Source of the DNA: Acanthosepion esculentum
Taxonomy: Eukaryota > Mollusca > Cephalopoda > Sepiida > Sepiidae
Assembly: GCA_964036315.1 (NCBI GenBank)
Contig: OZ038492.1
Location: 39,835,353-39,899,352 of the forward strand
Length of the DNA stretch: 64,000 nt
Reading direction: 5' to 3'
Shown here: piece after piece, positions 1-11,429 of the stretch
Numbering within the stretch: position 1 is the first letter of the stretch
How the letters are laid out: each line of letters begins with the position of its first letter
Program-made: the position numbers and the translations under genes
The notes under the pieces: model-generated
Seen by the model: the letters and a program-made list of their open reading frames with translations, nothing else
What the model was told of the DNA's origin: nothing
Database searches by the model: none

Positions 1-839
1 TAATATGCCCCACAGGTGTTCAATAGGGTTACTATCCGGGCACTGACTTGGCCATGGAAGTTTATTGATCCCATTTTGTCTCAACCAATGTTGCGTTGCT
101 TGAGCCGTGTGACATGGAGCTCCATCTTCCATAAATAGGGAGTCAACTTTGCTCATTCTACTACTTGAGAATATTGGAAGGAGCCCTTTCTTTAATATAG
201 AAACATATTTGGTTGAATTAATGTTTCCTTCACACTCCACAAGCTCTGAGCGACCATCACTCCAAATTGCACCCCATACCATTACTGAAAGGCCCCCATG
301 TTTCACCATTGGCTGCAGTTTTTTAAATCAAACTCTTGACTACAGAGTCTCCATACCCATACACTTCCACTGTCAGAAAATAATGCGAATCTTGAATAAT
401 CAGAGAAAATGACAGTGGTCCAAATGGTCACATTTCTCTCCATCATCTCATGTGCCCAATCATTTCTGCGTTTGATATTGGCTGGATGGAGAAGTGATTT
501 CCTTCTGCCATAGTCGCCCAGCTTGTGAAGATACCTGACATCTGTTCTGGGACTGACATCAACTTGTGTTGCTATATCAGAGGCCTTGCAAAGTGGATCA
601 TGTTCAACATTACTTTCGACAAGACGCATGGTTCTTTCAGAGGGCCCAGGGCGGCCTGGATGAGGTTTTGTGCACTTCTTGCCCTCTCTGGTGAATTGTA
701 TGATCACTCTATTGACAGTAGAAAGGGGTATTGAAAGATTTTCAGATATTTTTCTTTGACTAAGACCACCTTCATGTTGGCCCACGATATGTCCTCGCTG
801 AAATTCGGATAGGTCTGATGCTCCTTTGGTTCGTGGCAT
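1..839 (-). pseudogene. Tc1-like transposase, frameshifted and cut by the window edge
   Basis: A cut-and-paste DNA transposase of the Tc1/mariner superfamily, which acts on its own terminal repeats in the nucleus. The start is the Met at 839 ([20 protein letters not shown]), followed by a paired helix-turn-helix region over about residues 10-110. The first catalytic Asp lies in IFSDYSRF near residue 145. This frame ends at 303. The protein continues from about 306 down to 1 in another frame, with [23 protein letters not shown] and CPDSNPIEHLWG. The spacing from the Asp of DGAPCHTA to the Glu of NPIE is 34 residues, the DD34E pattern. The catalytic triad is therefore intact, but a frameshift near 306 breaks the gene. 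The C-terminal tail and left inverted repeat lie outside the window. Confidence 0.88.
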
Positions 840-1050
840 GTTCCAGTATTGTTATCTGCAATTTTAATCAAATAATCTAAGTTAATTTATCTTGGTTATT
901 AAAAATATCTAAGTAAATTTATCTTGGTTATGAAAAAAAAAACAGAAATAAAATTTATCTTGATGTCTATTCAATTCTGTCATGTCTGTGTGTATATATA
1001 TATATATATATATAAGTTTACGTCAACATCGACCTCTGTGATATAGTGTT
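840..1050. repeat. A+T-rich flank of the Tc1 copy with a short direct duplication and (TA)n
   Basis: The motif TTTATCTTGGTTAT occurs twice, near 891 and 922, as a roughly 31-bp direct duplication, and a partial third copy follows near 955. A short (TA)n lies at about 993-1013. This may include the right end of the Tc1 element, but I could not define a terminal inverted repeat because the other end is outside the window. Confidence 0.4.
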
Positions 1051-1485
1051 ATATAGGAATAAAGTGTCGCTGCTACCAATTGAGTTTGAACATTGAGCAA
1101 ATACAGGAAATCCCATTATTGAATTAAGTGAACCACGTGACTATAGAGGAAACGCATGTAAAGGAAGTCGCTATTTCTAGTCTATCCTCTATTACTATTC
1201 GGATCTGCACTTCTAATCTAACCTTTATTACTATTTGGTTCGCTATTCTTTACTCTGTTCACTGTACTATCTCCACTATTTGGATCACTGTACGGATTAC
1301 TATTCGAGCGAGTATTATCTAGCAAGTACTATTTGTGCGAGTGATATTCGAAGGCGTCTGACACCAGCATTGTTTAACGGCGTACCATTGTTGTATCTGC
1401 CGTTACAGAGTCTCAACTACAACGAGAATTACGAAAGTGACAACGAGTATCCGTTGACATCACAAAAGTGGCAACGAGTGTTCGT
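1050..1485 (+). repeat. Dispersed repeat R1, copy 1
   Basis: The stretch begins near GGAATAAAGTGTC and ends near AACGAGTGTTCGTTGACATC. Its reverse complement aligns with 38730-39085 (shared ACTCGTTG, AATACTCGC and CACTTTATTC blocks in the same order) and, over the first ~140 bp, with 38300-38470. It is rich in short repeats of the type AATAGTAnTCG. No coding capacity is recognised. The ordered blocks suggest a mobile element of unknown class, possibly an LTR. Confidence 0.6.
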
Positions 1486-1493
1486 TGACATCA

Positions 1494-1604
<111 letters not shown>

Positions 1605-1739
1605 CAGACAGAAAACCCAGTGTGGAGGCTCGAAGGTGGTTGGATTTCAATACTGACAACTTCCTGGCATCTCCTGCAGCCAAGCCATCCCCAAAAGTAA
1701 TACCCTATATTCTTTTGATCTTGTATTGATATCTCTGAA

Positions 1740-1920
1740 ATGTCGGTGGGGGCATGTAGTCTGGGCAGCGCACGGTCTCGATATACTATTGCCAGTCAAA
1801 GAGAAGGAAAATTCTGAATTCAAACCACCTGGTGCCTTGTAGGTCTTGCCTCTTATGGGAAGAGAGACAGTGTAACCTCAGTATCTCCAGTATAAAAAGG
1901 ACCCGGCAATCCATTCTGCC
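1740..1920. repeat. SINE-T-related fragment
   Basis: The block around CTGAATTCAAACCACC followed by GTAGGTCT is shared with 48540-48610 (CTGAATTCAAACCGTC, GTAGGTCT). GTGGTTTGAATT also occurs around 28150-28165. This is a fragment of a dispersed short repeat whose family I link to SINE-T; the assignment is tentative. Confidence 0.4.
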
Positions 1921-3240
1921 TTAAATGTCACCATGAACAACAGTTGTGAGATCATTGGGAGTAGTGATCACACCGGCGCAAAATGCACTAACAATAAAAT
2001 CGATGAAATATTGGTAGCTCAGGTATCTTGTTTTTAACATCGTATTTGAATGATGCCAAAGTTTCGTTAACCATACTCGATATAACATTTTTACCCATAA
2101 TGAATAAAGCCAGCCTAGACTATAATTTCTCTCAATCTACAAGAAAAACTTTCCTGTGTTTCGCTGTAGGCATCAGAATTACTAAATATTTGCGAATCAC
2201 TCTAACAGTTTTTTTATTTAATTTCGTAGAACTCTTTGCGTCATCAACAGTAATCTTGTAGATGCAACAACCCAGTTTTTAATTTTTTACGGAAACAAGT
2301 GGAAGGTCTTTCGGTATTTCCATAGAATATTTAATGAAGCCCTTCAGCACCACAATTACAGAAAAAGCATCAAAATCGTAAGTGACTTTAATATTATGAG
2401 CGCCAATAAATTAACTTTAATTACAAAATTGAATGCATTTGACTTAATCGTGGAATAAAATACTTTAGAAATATAATGTCGGTTCATTTATACTATAATA
2501 TTCTGGGAAATTATGAAATGAACAATTTTACCGGTACTCTTATAATATCTTGACGGAATTTATAAGAATTGTTATTAATATTTTTAATGCGCTAATTTTT
2601 GTTGGCAAATATCTTCGGTTAAAGCAGCCCGTGTAAAAAGAATTGTGTATGTTAACAGATGTTGTAAAGTAAAGGGCTATAGAGTCACCATGCTATGACT
2701 TACTGCTTTGGTTTCTGTGATTATAGAGTTTTAAGCAGTGGTGTTGCTAGTACCACTAGTAATACGTCTAGACTGATTACATCCGAAGTTAGGGAAACCA
2801 GTCTGCAACTAATATCTAGCCAGGCGGAAAGAAAAACTAGATTCAGAACATTTGCAACACAACGGCTTCATTTGAAATTCGCACTCGACCCATTTTTACG
2901 CCGATGAAATGCACAGATGAACAGTTACCTGTTTCTGTTTTAAAAGTACCGTCGGGAAATAGAATTTACTCGTTTTAACCCGTGAGATCTTCATGGTTTT
3001 CCGGTTTTAGTTGAATCTTATTTTTTTCAGTTAATGATTGTGTAATCTCATGTCGAGTTCTCTAACCATAAATCATCCGTAGAAGTTCCCCTAACGCGTC
3101 GTATTTTAACAAAACAACGTAAACAAAATATCGTAATGACAATCATAAATATGAATGCTGGTTGCTATTTTAAGAAGTTGGTAGAATTGAAGATTTAGAA
3201 TTGATAACTTTTTCTATTTCACTAAAACAGCCGTTAAACA
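1921..3240. other. No recognisable gene or repeat
   Basis: A+T-rich sequence with only short, uninformative open frames (for example 2028-2261 and 2695-2907). Neither has a recognisable domain, cysteine pattern or signal sequence. I see no terminal repeats here. Confidence 0.5.
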
Positions 3241-3244
3241 ATTC

Positions 3245-3399
3245 TATCTTCCTTTCATTCGTTTCTTTCTTCTTCTTTTTTTTACTTACATTTTCTTACT
3301 GAAACCAATTAGTATCTTTTCCCCTCTGTCCACGCGATCAAGACGGAATAATCCATTATTTATAAGATATTGGCAAAAGATGTTAAGCATTTCGTTATT

Positions 3400-3439
<40 letters not shown>

Positions 3440-3530
3440 TCAGCTTCTCACTGAAACCAATTAGTGTTTGTTGCCCACTGTCCACGCGATCAAAACGGAA
3501 TAGTCCATTATTTATGAGGTATTGACAGGA
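3245..3530. repeat. 152-bp tandem duplication with (CTTT)n
   Basis: CTGAAACCAATTAGT begins at 3299 and again at 3451. The following ~75 bases (GTCCACGCGATCAA, GGAATA, TCCATTATTTAT) are repeated with about 90% identity. The two copies are separated by a (CTTT)n run at about 3399-3440. The first copy is preceded by a degenerate CTTTC/TTC stretch, so the duplicated unit seems to include the pyrimidine tract. Confidence 0.8.
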
Positions 3531-4130
3531 CATAGTGATCGTGCCACCTGATGACGGTAGGAAAAAGCACAATTATGATAGTATAGTTACAAGATTCTGT
3601 CCGAAATTCGCGCGTGAAAAATCAAATTTTAGACAAAGAAACAAATCACTTGGATCCTTTCCAAGCTATCGATATGAATCAACAACAATAATAATAATAT
3701 TGTAAAATTTATGATTAAAAAACAAGCCATTAAAATGTAACTTTTCGTTTACTAGTTACTTGAGTTTAAAATTTGTGTTTATCTTATTTAGGTCCGCTCG
3801 CAGATTTTAAAAATGGCTTCTGTTTTTGTCTATCAAGTAAAGAGTTGTTTTTTCTTTATTACGCTGTTCAAATACTAAACATTAAGTTTCTCATTTGATA
3901 CGTCTGTATGTAATGCATTTTATTAACCGTTTCCCTATAAGTAAACATTTGGAATTCATTGACTGAGTTGCCTGTACTGTTCCCGCTTGAAATTTATGAA
4001 GTCTCTCTTTTAAAACACGTTTTTAAAAAAAGAGACCAATAGCTGTTACCGCACTTTCAAATATTGATGATATATTCCTTCTGACTCTTTTATTTGTGAA
4101 ATGTTAATATGTTCCGGTGCCCCTGCAATT
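3531..4130. other. No recognisable feature
   Basis: A+T-rich sequence without a convincing open frame, terminal repeat or RNA-gene box motif. Confidence 0.5.
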
Positions 4131-5110
4131 AAACGTTCAAAGAGGAATCGGCAATATTATCAGTCCTGACATAGCGGCTCGGTTTAACTTACTTTCCCCA
4201 CCGCCGTAAGGTTGCCTATAAATTCTTGTAATTGTTCAGATCAGCTCTTCACTATGTCTCTGTCTATATTTATGAGATGAGGTATTATGTACACTATTTA
4301 CATTATTCGGACTATTGCACTCATCTGTGTTGCCATATTTATCACAATGTTTCGGCTGTTGTACGCTCCGGCCTTCTTCAGTTGGTTGGAATGTCGAACT
4401 GAACCATTTATTTCGCTCGCTCGGTTAGACTGTTCTAGTTCCACGTTTCATGTCTAATGGATGTCCTGCTAATTCACCTCTCCAAGTTCTCCACTTCCTT
4501 AACCAGATATTGAACTCACAACTCTTTGGGTCCTATCATTGGAGCTAACTAACGCCATGTGTACTTAAGGTACTGTTTCTAGGATTTATAAAATTAATGT
4601 CTTCAGCAACCATTTTTACCTGCGCTCGTATTGCAATTTTTGCTGTTATAGTTGCATGTTTTTGGGGTTTTTTTTACCAGAGCTCATATTGCAATTTTCA
4701 TTGTTATTATTGCTTTTCTCTGACACTCCTTATTACTGGTTCCCATATTGTATCCATTTCTATGCTTGTTCGGCTCAGGAGATTTTTGTGGCCGAGCATG
4801 GTATTTAGAATTCATGGCGTCGAGATCGCATCAATTTACAGTTGAGCTGGTTAGATGTAGCCGTAAATTCTATGCTAACAGTTTCCGTTTTCGCACTTCT
4901 TCTTTGTGGAAATCACTTCCGGTTCCATGATTTTCAGCCACTTTTAATCTGAAATCATTTAAATGTCAATCGCTATATACTGTCCTCCTGAGGACTCTTT
5001 TTGCTTTCAGCTCATTATTAATGTTTCTGTTCGTAATTCCTCCACACCCTGTAACCCCTTGTGTTTTAGTGGCTTTATTGTCTTGTATGTGGTCAACAAT
5101 TATTTTTATG
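4130..5110 (+). pseudogene. LINE-C reverse transcriptase C-terminal relic, interrupted by a SINE
   Basis: The left piece (about 4130-4254) resembles the LINE-C segment at 45735-45830. The right piece resumes after the SINE at about 4600 and encodes SHQFTVELVRCSRKFYANSF and FRTSSLWKSLPVP. That is the conserved tail after the RT domain in this non-LTR family, also seen at 22290, 27250, 45340 and 53350. The end is marked by CCCTGTAACCCCTTGTG at about 5047-5063, the LINE-C 3' signature. Stops and frameshifts make it non-functional. Family rank (jockey/CR1-like) is inferred from the tail only. Confidence 0.75.
4255..4565 (-). repeat. SINE-A, near full length
   Basis: Read on the minus strand it starts with a tRNA-like head: a degenerate A box near 4540 (TGGCGTTAGTTAGCTCC) and a B-box-like GTTGTGAGTTCAATATCTGG. 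The SINE-A core CTGAAGAAGGCCGG...CAGCCGAAAC lies near 4365-4385. The tail GCAATAGTCCGAATAATG is followed by ATAATACCTCATC. Core and tail match copies at 28680 and 46390. It is inserted in LINE-C and oriented against it. RNA polymerase III transcription is expected for the family but not shown here. Confidence 0.8.
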
Positions 5111-5159
5111 AATTTCCGCCTACTAGCCGTGAGCGCCGAGCGAAATTAACACTTTCATC

Positions 5160-6112
5160 GATATATTAGTTTGTTCTGAAAATAACGCAGGTTTTTAACC
5201 ATTATTTTTAAAATGACAGATCTTACTTTAGAACATTTTTTATTAACCAAAATCACAGCCATCTGATTCTACACATTTTTTGCCTACAAGTCTCGTTATC
5301 CGACTAGTATCGAATATAGAAGTTTGGGACGCAACAAAATCTTCAAAGGTACTTTGGGCAGAAGTTGAACCGTTGAAAACCTTTCTTTAAAAGAAGTTGT
5401 CAAAATCTTTGAAAAAGTGGTAATTACTTGATGAGAGGTTCTATTGGTAAGTTGGATGAAGCACAATTTCATAACGTAGTTCATTCAATTTCTGTAGAAT
5501 TCGTTTATCAAAATATGGCCGAATACTGTCGTGCAAGACTGGATCGTTTCTACTGGACAACACACGCTTCAATTTCTGATGCATTTGATCGATTTCTGAG
5601 CAATACTTCACATCAGTAATACTTTCACCAGGATTCAGGAAGCTGTGGTGAATCAATCCAGTTTGAAACCACTAAACAGTCATATTAACCTTTTGGTGGA
5701 ACTTCGGCTTTAAGAATTGTTTAGGTGTTTTCTTTCGATTCAACCATTGCTCTGAATGTCGTCAGTTTTCATTTCCCATGTCGCCTTGCGATCGAGAAAT
5801 GGATCATTTTTGTTACGCAAAAGATCTGAACAGATTTCATACCGACGATTCTTTTGGTTTTTATTCAATTCGTATAGTATCTATTTCCCCAACTTCTTAC
5901 ATTTTCCAATGTTGTTCAAATGTCCAGAAATTGATCCAGTACTTGCGTCTCGCTATCTTGCAAGCTCTTGAACAGTGGTAGAATTATTTGCTTCCAGTAA
6001 TATTTGCAATTTCCTATCTTCATTGGAAGGCTGATATCCACGACCTTTATTAACTTCAAGGTTGGCTTCACCACGACAAAAGGTATAAAAAGAAATTTGT
6101 CCGGTGTATTCC
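5160..6112 (-). pseudogene. Mariner-like transposase relic
   Basis: Decayed copy of the mariner family also present at 8526-9550. The clearest part is 5656-5441: MIHHSFLNPGESITDVKYCS, then DQMHQKLKRVLSS and PVLHDSIRP, where the Asp of HDSIRP corresponds to the second catalytic Asp. TTAGTTTGTTCTGAAAATAACG at 5167-5188 resembles the family's inverted-repeat tip. The N-terminal half extends to about 6110 in several frames. There are many stops and indels, so it is inactive and older than the 8.5-kb copy. Confidence 0.78.
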
Positions 6113-6244
6113 TTAACAGTGTTTCTCAATCATTTTAATCAACGACACACCTAGGAGCAAATGAAAATATCACGGTACACTTAGCAGAAGTGATATCAGA
6201 AACATGAGTTCACAATTCAATAGAACTTATTTTCACTGTTTACA

Positions 6245-6585
6245 ATGTTGGGGACACATGGCCCACTGGATAAAATCGTTGGTTGAATTAATCAAGTGAC
6301 TTGACCCAAATTGTGAATCCAATACCTGGCTACAGCACAGGTGAACAAAAATTTAAAACTTGAAACTTGGAGAGTTGCGATATCCGGAAGACGCATATCA
6401 CGTGGTACTAGGGCAATCTTACTCGGTGGATGCAATAAAGGGTTCAGTTCGAAATTTGAATCAATTGAAGAATGTCGGATCGTACAAGAGCGAAACGTCG
6501 TTAATATGGCGTCGTGAATATGTGGATAACAACAGAACATTGTAAATAATTACAATACATCATCTCAGAATTACAGACAGATGTC
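6245..6585 (+). repeat. SINE-A, near full length
   Basis: The A-box-like TGGCCCACTGGATAAAATCG at 6258 and B-box-like ATTGTGAATCCAATACCTGG at 6311 are followed by AAAGGGTTCAGTTCGAAATT and a degenerate core (GAAGAATGTCGGATCGTACA, GCGAAACGTCG). The tail is ATTACAATACATCATCTCAG. Order and spacing match the other SINE-A copies. Confidence 0.75.
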
Positions 6586-6825
6586 AAAACAAAAAATGTT
6601 GAATAGTTATATGAAAAAAGGTTAATAGTCATTTATTGAAATAAAGAAAATTTGAAAAAAGTTTAATTAAATAAAATAAAAATAATTTTTTAAAATGAAT
6701 ATTAAAACAAAATATTTAAAATAACGTAATCGAAGAATAGTGAAAAGAATTATTAGAAAAAGTTTAATATGTATTTATTTATTCATTTACTCAAATATTA
6801 ACGCCGTACCATTACTACTGCGACA

Positions 6826-6962
6826 TATGTGTGTGTGTATGTGTTTGTTTGTATGTGAGTGTGTGTGTGTGTTTGTTTGTGTGTGTGTGTTTGTGTGTTT
6901 GTGTGTGTGTGTATGTTTGTGTGTGTGTGAGTGTGTGTGTGTTTGTGTTTGTGTGTTTGTGC

Positions 6963-7019
<57 letters not shown>
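6826..7019. repeat. (TG)n/TGTT-rich microsatellite
   Basis: About 190 bases of TG with interspersed TGTTTG, ending in a pure (TG)n run. All overlapping open frames (Cys-Val or His-Thr repeats) are artefacts. Confidence 0.97.
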
Positions 7020-7020
<1 letters not shown>

Positions 7021-7339
7021 TGCATATATTTCGCGGCGCACATAAGGGGGATCGGGCGGAACACAAGCGTGCTGCGGCACACGGCGGTTGAGAACAACTG
7101 TCTTAACAGATAATTCCCCCCACCAACCTTTATTAGTGATTTGAAAAGTTTGATTATATTGATAAAAAGTAACTTTGGTGAAATTCTTTTTAGGCATATT
7201 AGATATAAAATGGCTGAAAAGATTCTATGCACTATGTGAAATAAAATGTATCATTTAAACAAAAAAAAATCCAAATTTCAAAAATTCAAAAATTACTCTT
7301 TAATCACAATATATAATTTTTGTGTTTACTTGCATTTTA

Positions 7340-8284
7340 ACAAGGTGGTCCGAAAGTCTTGTCATCCCCTATCGAAAACTAATGAGAGCAACAGAAGAAC
7401 AAGTAATACAGTAATACAAAGCACATGTACTGGATTCAGTTTGTACACGTTCATTGACGTTGACAGTGATAGCATAGGGTGTGGCACCATCTTGTCGAAA
7501 CCAACAATCATTCAAGTCAACATTCAACATCTGGAGCTGTGTAACAAACCACTGGACATGACCAGGTAAGAGTGATGGCTAACAGAGACCTTGAAGAAAA
7601 GGATCCGATCAAGGTCTTACTCGATATGGCGGCGCAGATCATTAAATGCGGGGTGTTTTGCTCCACTTCTTCGTCATAGTGCCGAATATTCTTTGCGCCA
7701 GAAATAAATATTCCTAGACCGTCCACTCCGATGAATTGCACATTCATTGGAGAAAAACACCTTTCCACGTTTTGGGATTGTCAGAAATAAATCAAGTAAC
7801 CATGCACATGCCACACGTCTTTTGTCCACGTGGTTATCGCTTAGTTCGTTGACGAATGGTGGCTTAAACGATTTCAAATCAAGATCCTTTGTCATGTGGG
7901 TTAACATTGTGGTTTTGGGGAATTCTTAGCTCAGAAGACAGTTTTCGTAGTCACTTCTCGGCTGATCGTAGCACAGATGCCTCCACCTCTGCACATGTGT
8001 CCCTTCGCGTTGAGGGTCATCGTGTCCTCGGTTTGTCCTTAATTGATCCTGTGAGAAACTGTTTATGTTCCCATCGCAGTATTGTCCTCTGCTGAGGAGC
8101 TGGTTTGCTGAATCTTGCAGTAAAGTCATGTCGCACATCCTATATGCTCTTGCCAGAATGCACACGATCATGTCTCCATAGATTTGCAAGCAGTCTCTCA
8201 TCCAAACTGGAGGAGCCCATGACAGCCATCTGAAATAGAAAATTACATGATGTATGAAGTGACAAGACTTTCCGACCACGCTGG
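7340..8284 (-). pseudogene. Tc1/mariner-superfamily transposon with intact TIRs and broken transposase
   Basis: GGTGGTCCGAAAGTCTTGTC at 7344 and the reverse complement of 8259-8283 (CGTGGTCGGAAAGTCTTGTC) are matching terminal inverted repeats. The element is about 945 bp. Minus-strand protein pieces include KVFFSNECAIHRSGRSRNIY, FWRKEYSAL, EEVEQNTPHLMICAAIS and DKRRVACAWLLDLF. FSNECAIHRS fits the first DDE motif and PHLMICAAIS the following beta-strand of an IS630/Tc1 type transposase. It is spread over three frames, and the region after the second motif is not found, so the copy is defective. A truncated sister copy lies at 9551-9838. Confidence 0.8.
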
Positions 8285-8384
8285 AGACCTCCAGACTTTG
8301 CCCCGTTCATATTAACCATCGATGATTCTACGATGAAAATTACTGTTGAAAAATTACTCTTCATGTATTCTCTTGGCCATTTTT

Positions 8385-8515
8385 TATCATTCCACTGCAA
8401 GCAAGGGGATAATGCCACTAAGACGCAAATGGTTACTGTAAGTAAAGGAGAAAGAGAAAACTTTAGTTTATTCGTCATCTCTCTGTTACCACAACCCAAC
8501 AGTAGCGTCCTGTAT
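8385..8515 (-). repeat. LINE-C 3'-end fragment
   Basis: GCAAGCAAGGGGATAATGCC followed by ACTAAGACGCAAATGGTTAC is the reverse complement of the LINE-C 3' signature (GTAACCCCTTGCG, then GCCTTGCTTGGGG). It lies between the TIR element and the mariner copy. Confidence 0.55.
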
Positions 8516-8525
8516 GCTTGAATGG

Positions 8526-9550
8526 CTTTGTTTTAAAATTGGTCTGCAGAGAATATGGCGGATGAGGCAGAGTCTCGTAGCCCAATTCGTTCAGCTTCTG
8601 CAGGGTTAGTTGAGCAACACGTGGGCGAGCGTTGTCATGGAGGAGAATTGGTCCCTTCATAATGACCAATCTCGGGAGCATACGTTGGAGCTTCTGGTGC
8701 ATTTCGTCAATTTGTCGGCAGTACTTCTCCGCCGTAATCGTTTCGCTCGGATTCAAGAAGCTGTGATGGATGAGACCGGCCGCATCCCACCAAACAGTCA
8801 CCATAACCTTTTTTTGTGCAATTTCGGCTTCGGGAAGTGTTGTGGAGCTTCACCGGCATCCAACCACTGTGCCGAACGTCGCCGGTTGTCGTAGAGGATC
8901 CACTTCTCATCACCCGTCACAATCCGCTAGAGTAATGGGTCGTTTTTGTTTCGCAGAAGGAGCGTAGAAGACACCTCAAAACGACGATTTTTTTATTATC
9001 GTTCAATTCATGCGGCACCCATTTATCCAACTTTTTTGACTTCCCTATTTGCTTTAAATGGCGAACGACTGTTGAGTGGTTGACCTCGATTTCAACAGCA
9101 ACTTCTCGTGTGCTTTTGCGAGGATCGGCTTCAATTAAGGCTTTCAAATGTTCGTTATCAACCGCAGTCGGCCGGCCGCGACCGTCTTCATCTTCGAGGC
9201 TCTCGTCACCATTGCGAAATTTCTTGAACCACCGTTGTGCCACACGTTCGTTAGTGGTTCCTGGGCCAAACGCATCATTGATATCACGAGCTGTCTCAGC
9301 AGCTTTTCGGCCTAGTTTGAACTGGAACAAGAAAATCGTGCGGGTTTGAATTTTGTCCATGCTGTCGAAAAGCCTGCAAAAATTGAATGAAGAGATTGAG
9401 AACGGTAACGAATAACACGATTCGATAGAGCGAAAAACGCGCTTCAAAATTATATATAACATGGCTATATATATATCAATGAATTAATTCAGAAATCATA
9501 TATAAAATTAACATATGTGAGAAAACGACATTATTTTTGCACCAACCTAA
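8526..9550 (-). pseudogene. Mariner-like transposase, two frameshifts, C-terminus lost
   Basis: The start is the Met at 9360 (MDKIQTRTIFLFQFKLGRKA), the usual mariner N-terminus. The helix-turn-helix region contains AQRWFKKFRNGDESLEDEDG and GRGRP. One frameshift lies near 8975 and another near 8808. Between them TGDEKWILYDNRRR holds the first catalytic Asp. Afterwards come VWWDAAGLIHHSFLNPSETI and LLHDNARPRVAQ with the second. The family's third Asp motif (YSPDLSPTDYHFF) is missing: the frame turns into PYSLQTNFKTK. The 5' TIR is intact at 9517-9550, ending GCACCAACCTAA with a TA next to it. The 3' TIR is deleted. It is non-functional but fairly young. Confidence 0.9.
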
Positions 9551-9838
9551 TAGCACAGATACATCAATTTTTGCACATGTGTCCCTTCGCGTTGAGGGTC
9601 TTGCTGGCCTCGGTGTGTCCATAATTAATCCTGCGAGAAACAGATTACGTTCCCATCGCAGTATCGTCCTCTTCTGAGGAGCTGTCGAATTTTGCAGCGA
9701 AGTCATGTCGAACATCTTCTATGTTCTTGCCAGAATGTGTCCATACACTTGCAAGCAGTCTCTCCTCAATACTGCCGTGTCAGGAATTTTAAATAGAAAA
9801 TTATATTATGTAGGGGTGATAAAACTTTCGGACCAGTT
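9551..9838 (-). mobile_element. Truncated copy of the 7340-8284 transposon
   Basis: GCACATGTGTCCCTTCGCGT at 9576, GTTCCCATCGCAGTAT and TCTTGCCAGAATG occur in the same order as at 7996-8160. The right end ACTTTCGGACCAG is the element's TIR. It is joined directly to the mariner 5' end at 9550, so either the mariner inserted here or one element truncated the other. Confidence 0.75.
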
Positions 9839-10840
9839 TGTACAGTGGCAAAACTTGCATTATTTTCTGAAGAATCTAATATTAAAGTTTTAGTGAATAT
9901 TTATTAAAGCTTGTGGGAAACACCATGATCGTTGATTACCATTAGAGGAATAAAGGATACTGTCTACGCCTGAAGCACTCCAGTTATTCCCGAAAACTAT
10001 TGTCTATGTATAATTTCCTGAAATAAGATAATGATAAGATGAGAAGTAATCAAATGTATCTCATTTAATAAATAATATTGATTTAAACAGACTTATTATT
10101 AATAATTAATATATACTATTTATTAATATATATTATTAATAATTAATCTTGATTTAAACGCACTTGTACTTAATCAAACCTAGCAAATATAAAAATGTCT
10201 AAAAAAAAGTTCAAAATACTGTATAGAGTTGAAATAACTGCACAATTAAAGACAGATGATACGCACAATTTATAATTCTGAAAATATAACCTATCCTGAC
10301 GATACCTGACCAGAAGTCGGGGAACTTAAGTGGCTAACGTAGTTACATTTTGTAAAGATTATATTAATAATGATATATTATGCCCACTCCGTCGGCTCTG
10401 ATCATGGAATCCACATTCTAATTTCAGCATGGTCGATTTGTAAAGAAGTTGACTTCTTGATAACACCAGTCTGGGAAGACAGTAACAGCCTGAAGGCAAT
10501 ATTACGCTTTCAGACAATCCTTGTAAATGATGAAGGTTAGGCGAACCTGCTCGGAAGTCTATGTTAGCTGTGCTCGCCGGAAGCCACAAGAAGTCGTCAT
10601 GGACGCGAGGTTGAGCGTACAGGCCTTGATTTAACTGATGATCAGCCCAGAAATTGGAACTAAAGTCCGCTCAGTAAAGTTGAAGTGCAATATGTATTGA
10701 ACACAGGCATGTTCAGAAATAAAAGGCCAGCCATACATATTTATCATACCTGTGATTGCCATGCATGTTTGTCATTACACATCATAGTTTTGCACAGGAT
10801 GTAGATAATTAAGTAAACCAGTTGTTTGTACCGGTTGAAA
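9839..10840. other. No recognisable feature
   Basis: A+T-rich sequence with ATTAATAATTAATATA direct repeats near 10090-10150. The moderately GC-rich patch at 10380-10620 contains one 76-residue minus-strand frame with no recognisable domain. Confidence 0.45.
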
Positions 10841-10844
10841 TCAG

Positions 10845-10935
10845 CGCTCTGGTTGGTTTGATTTATTCACTGTGAAACATGTCCTTAATAGTCCGAATAA
10901 TGTAAATAATTTACAAAATACCTCATAGACAGATA
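10845..10935 (+). repeat. SINE-A tail fragment
   Basis: TTAATAGTCCGAATAATGTA followed by AATAATTTACAAAATACCTC is the SINE-A 3' tail, matching 28745-28800. The tRNA head is not visible. Confidence 0.6.
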
Positions 10936-11330
10936 AGAATTTAGGACTATTTACATTCGATATATTTATTAAGGCAACATTATCACTGAAGGAATTTCAT
11001 CCACAAGTCGAGAAGGAAATCTCTTAAATCCTTACGAGTTGAACGTGTTAAGGAAGAGGATTAGTAATTGCTTTCCATTTGTTAAAATATGTAGATGATA
11101 TATACCTATTTGATCTTCATTTACCTATTATTGTAATATCATTGATGATCGATTGAATGGTCACACGGTGTATTGATTGCATAATGTTTTAACTACGTGA
11201 TTAATATTTCCCAATGAATAAAGTGCACAGCAAAAAGGAGGATATTATGTTGAAAAATAACCGTTATTTTAAATAGAGGTCTATCTTCCAAAAATCTGCG
11301 AAATTTTTCTGTACCTACGTACAAGCATAA

Positions 11331-11332
<2 letters not shown>

Positions 11333-11429
<97 letters not shown>

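Larger units (their letters stand above)
6117..7100. mobile_element. Possible non-autonomous hAT-like element (ends only)
   Basis: CAGTGTTTCTCAATC at 6117 and, reversed, CAGTTGTTCTCAACC ending at 7100 form imperfect inverted ends of the kind seen in many hAT elements (CAGnGnTTCTCAA). Between them lie a SINE-A copy and a TG-rich satellite. Flanking bases TTCCTTAA and TCTTAACA do not give a clean 8-bp target duplication, so the boundaries are uncertain. No transposase is present. Confidence 0.35.

Noticed and set aside
6787..7232. Several frames of 83-144 codons with His-Thr or Cys-Val repeats
   Set aside because: Dinucleotide microsatellite read in different frames.
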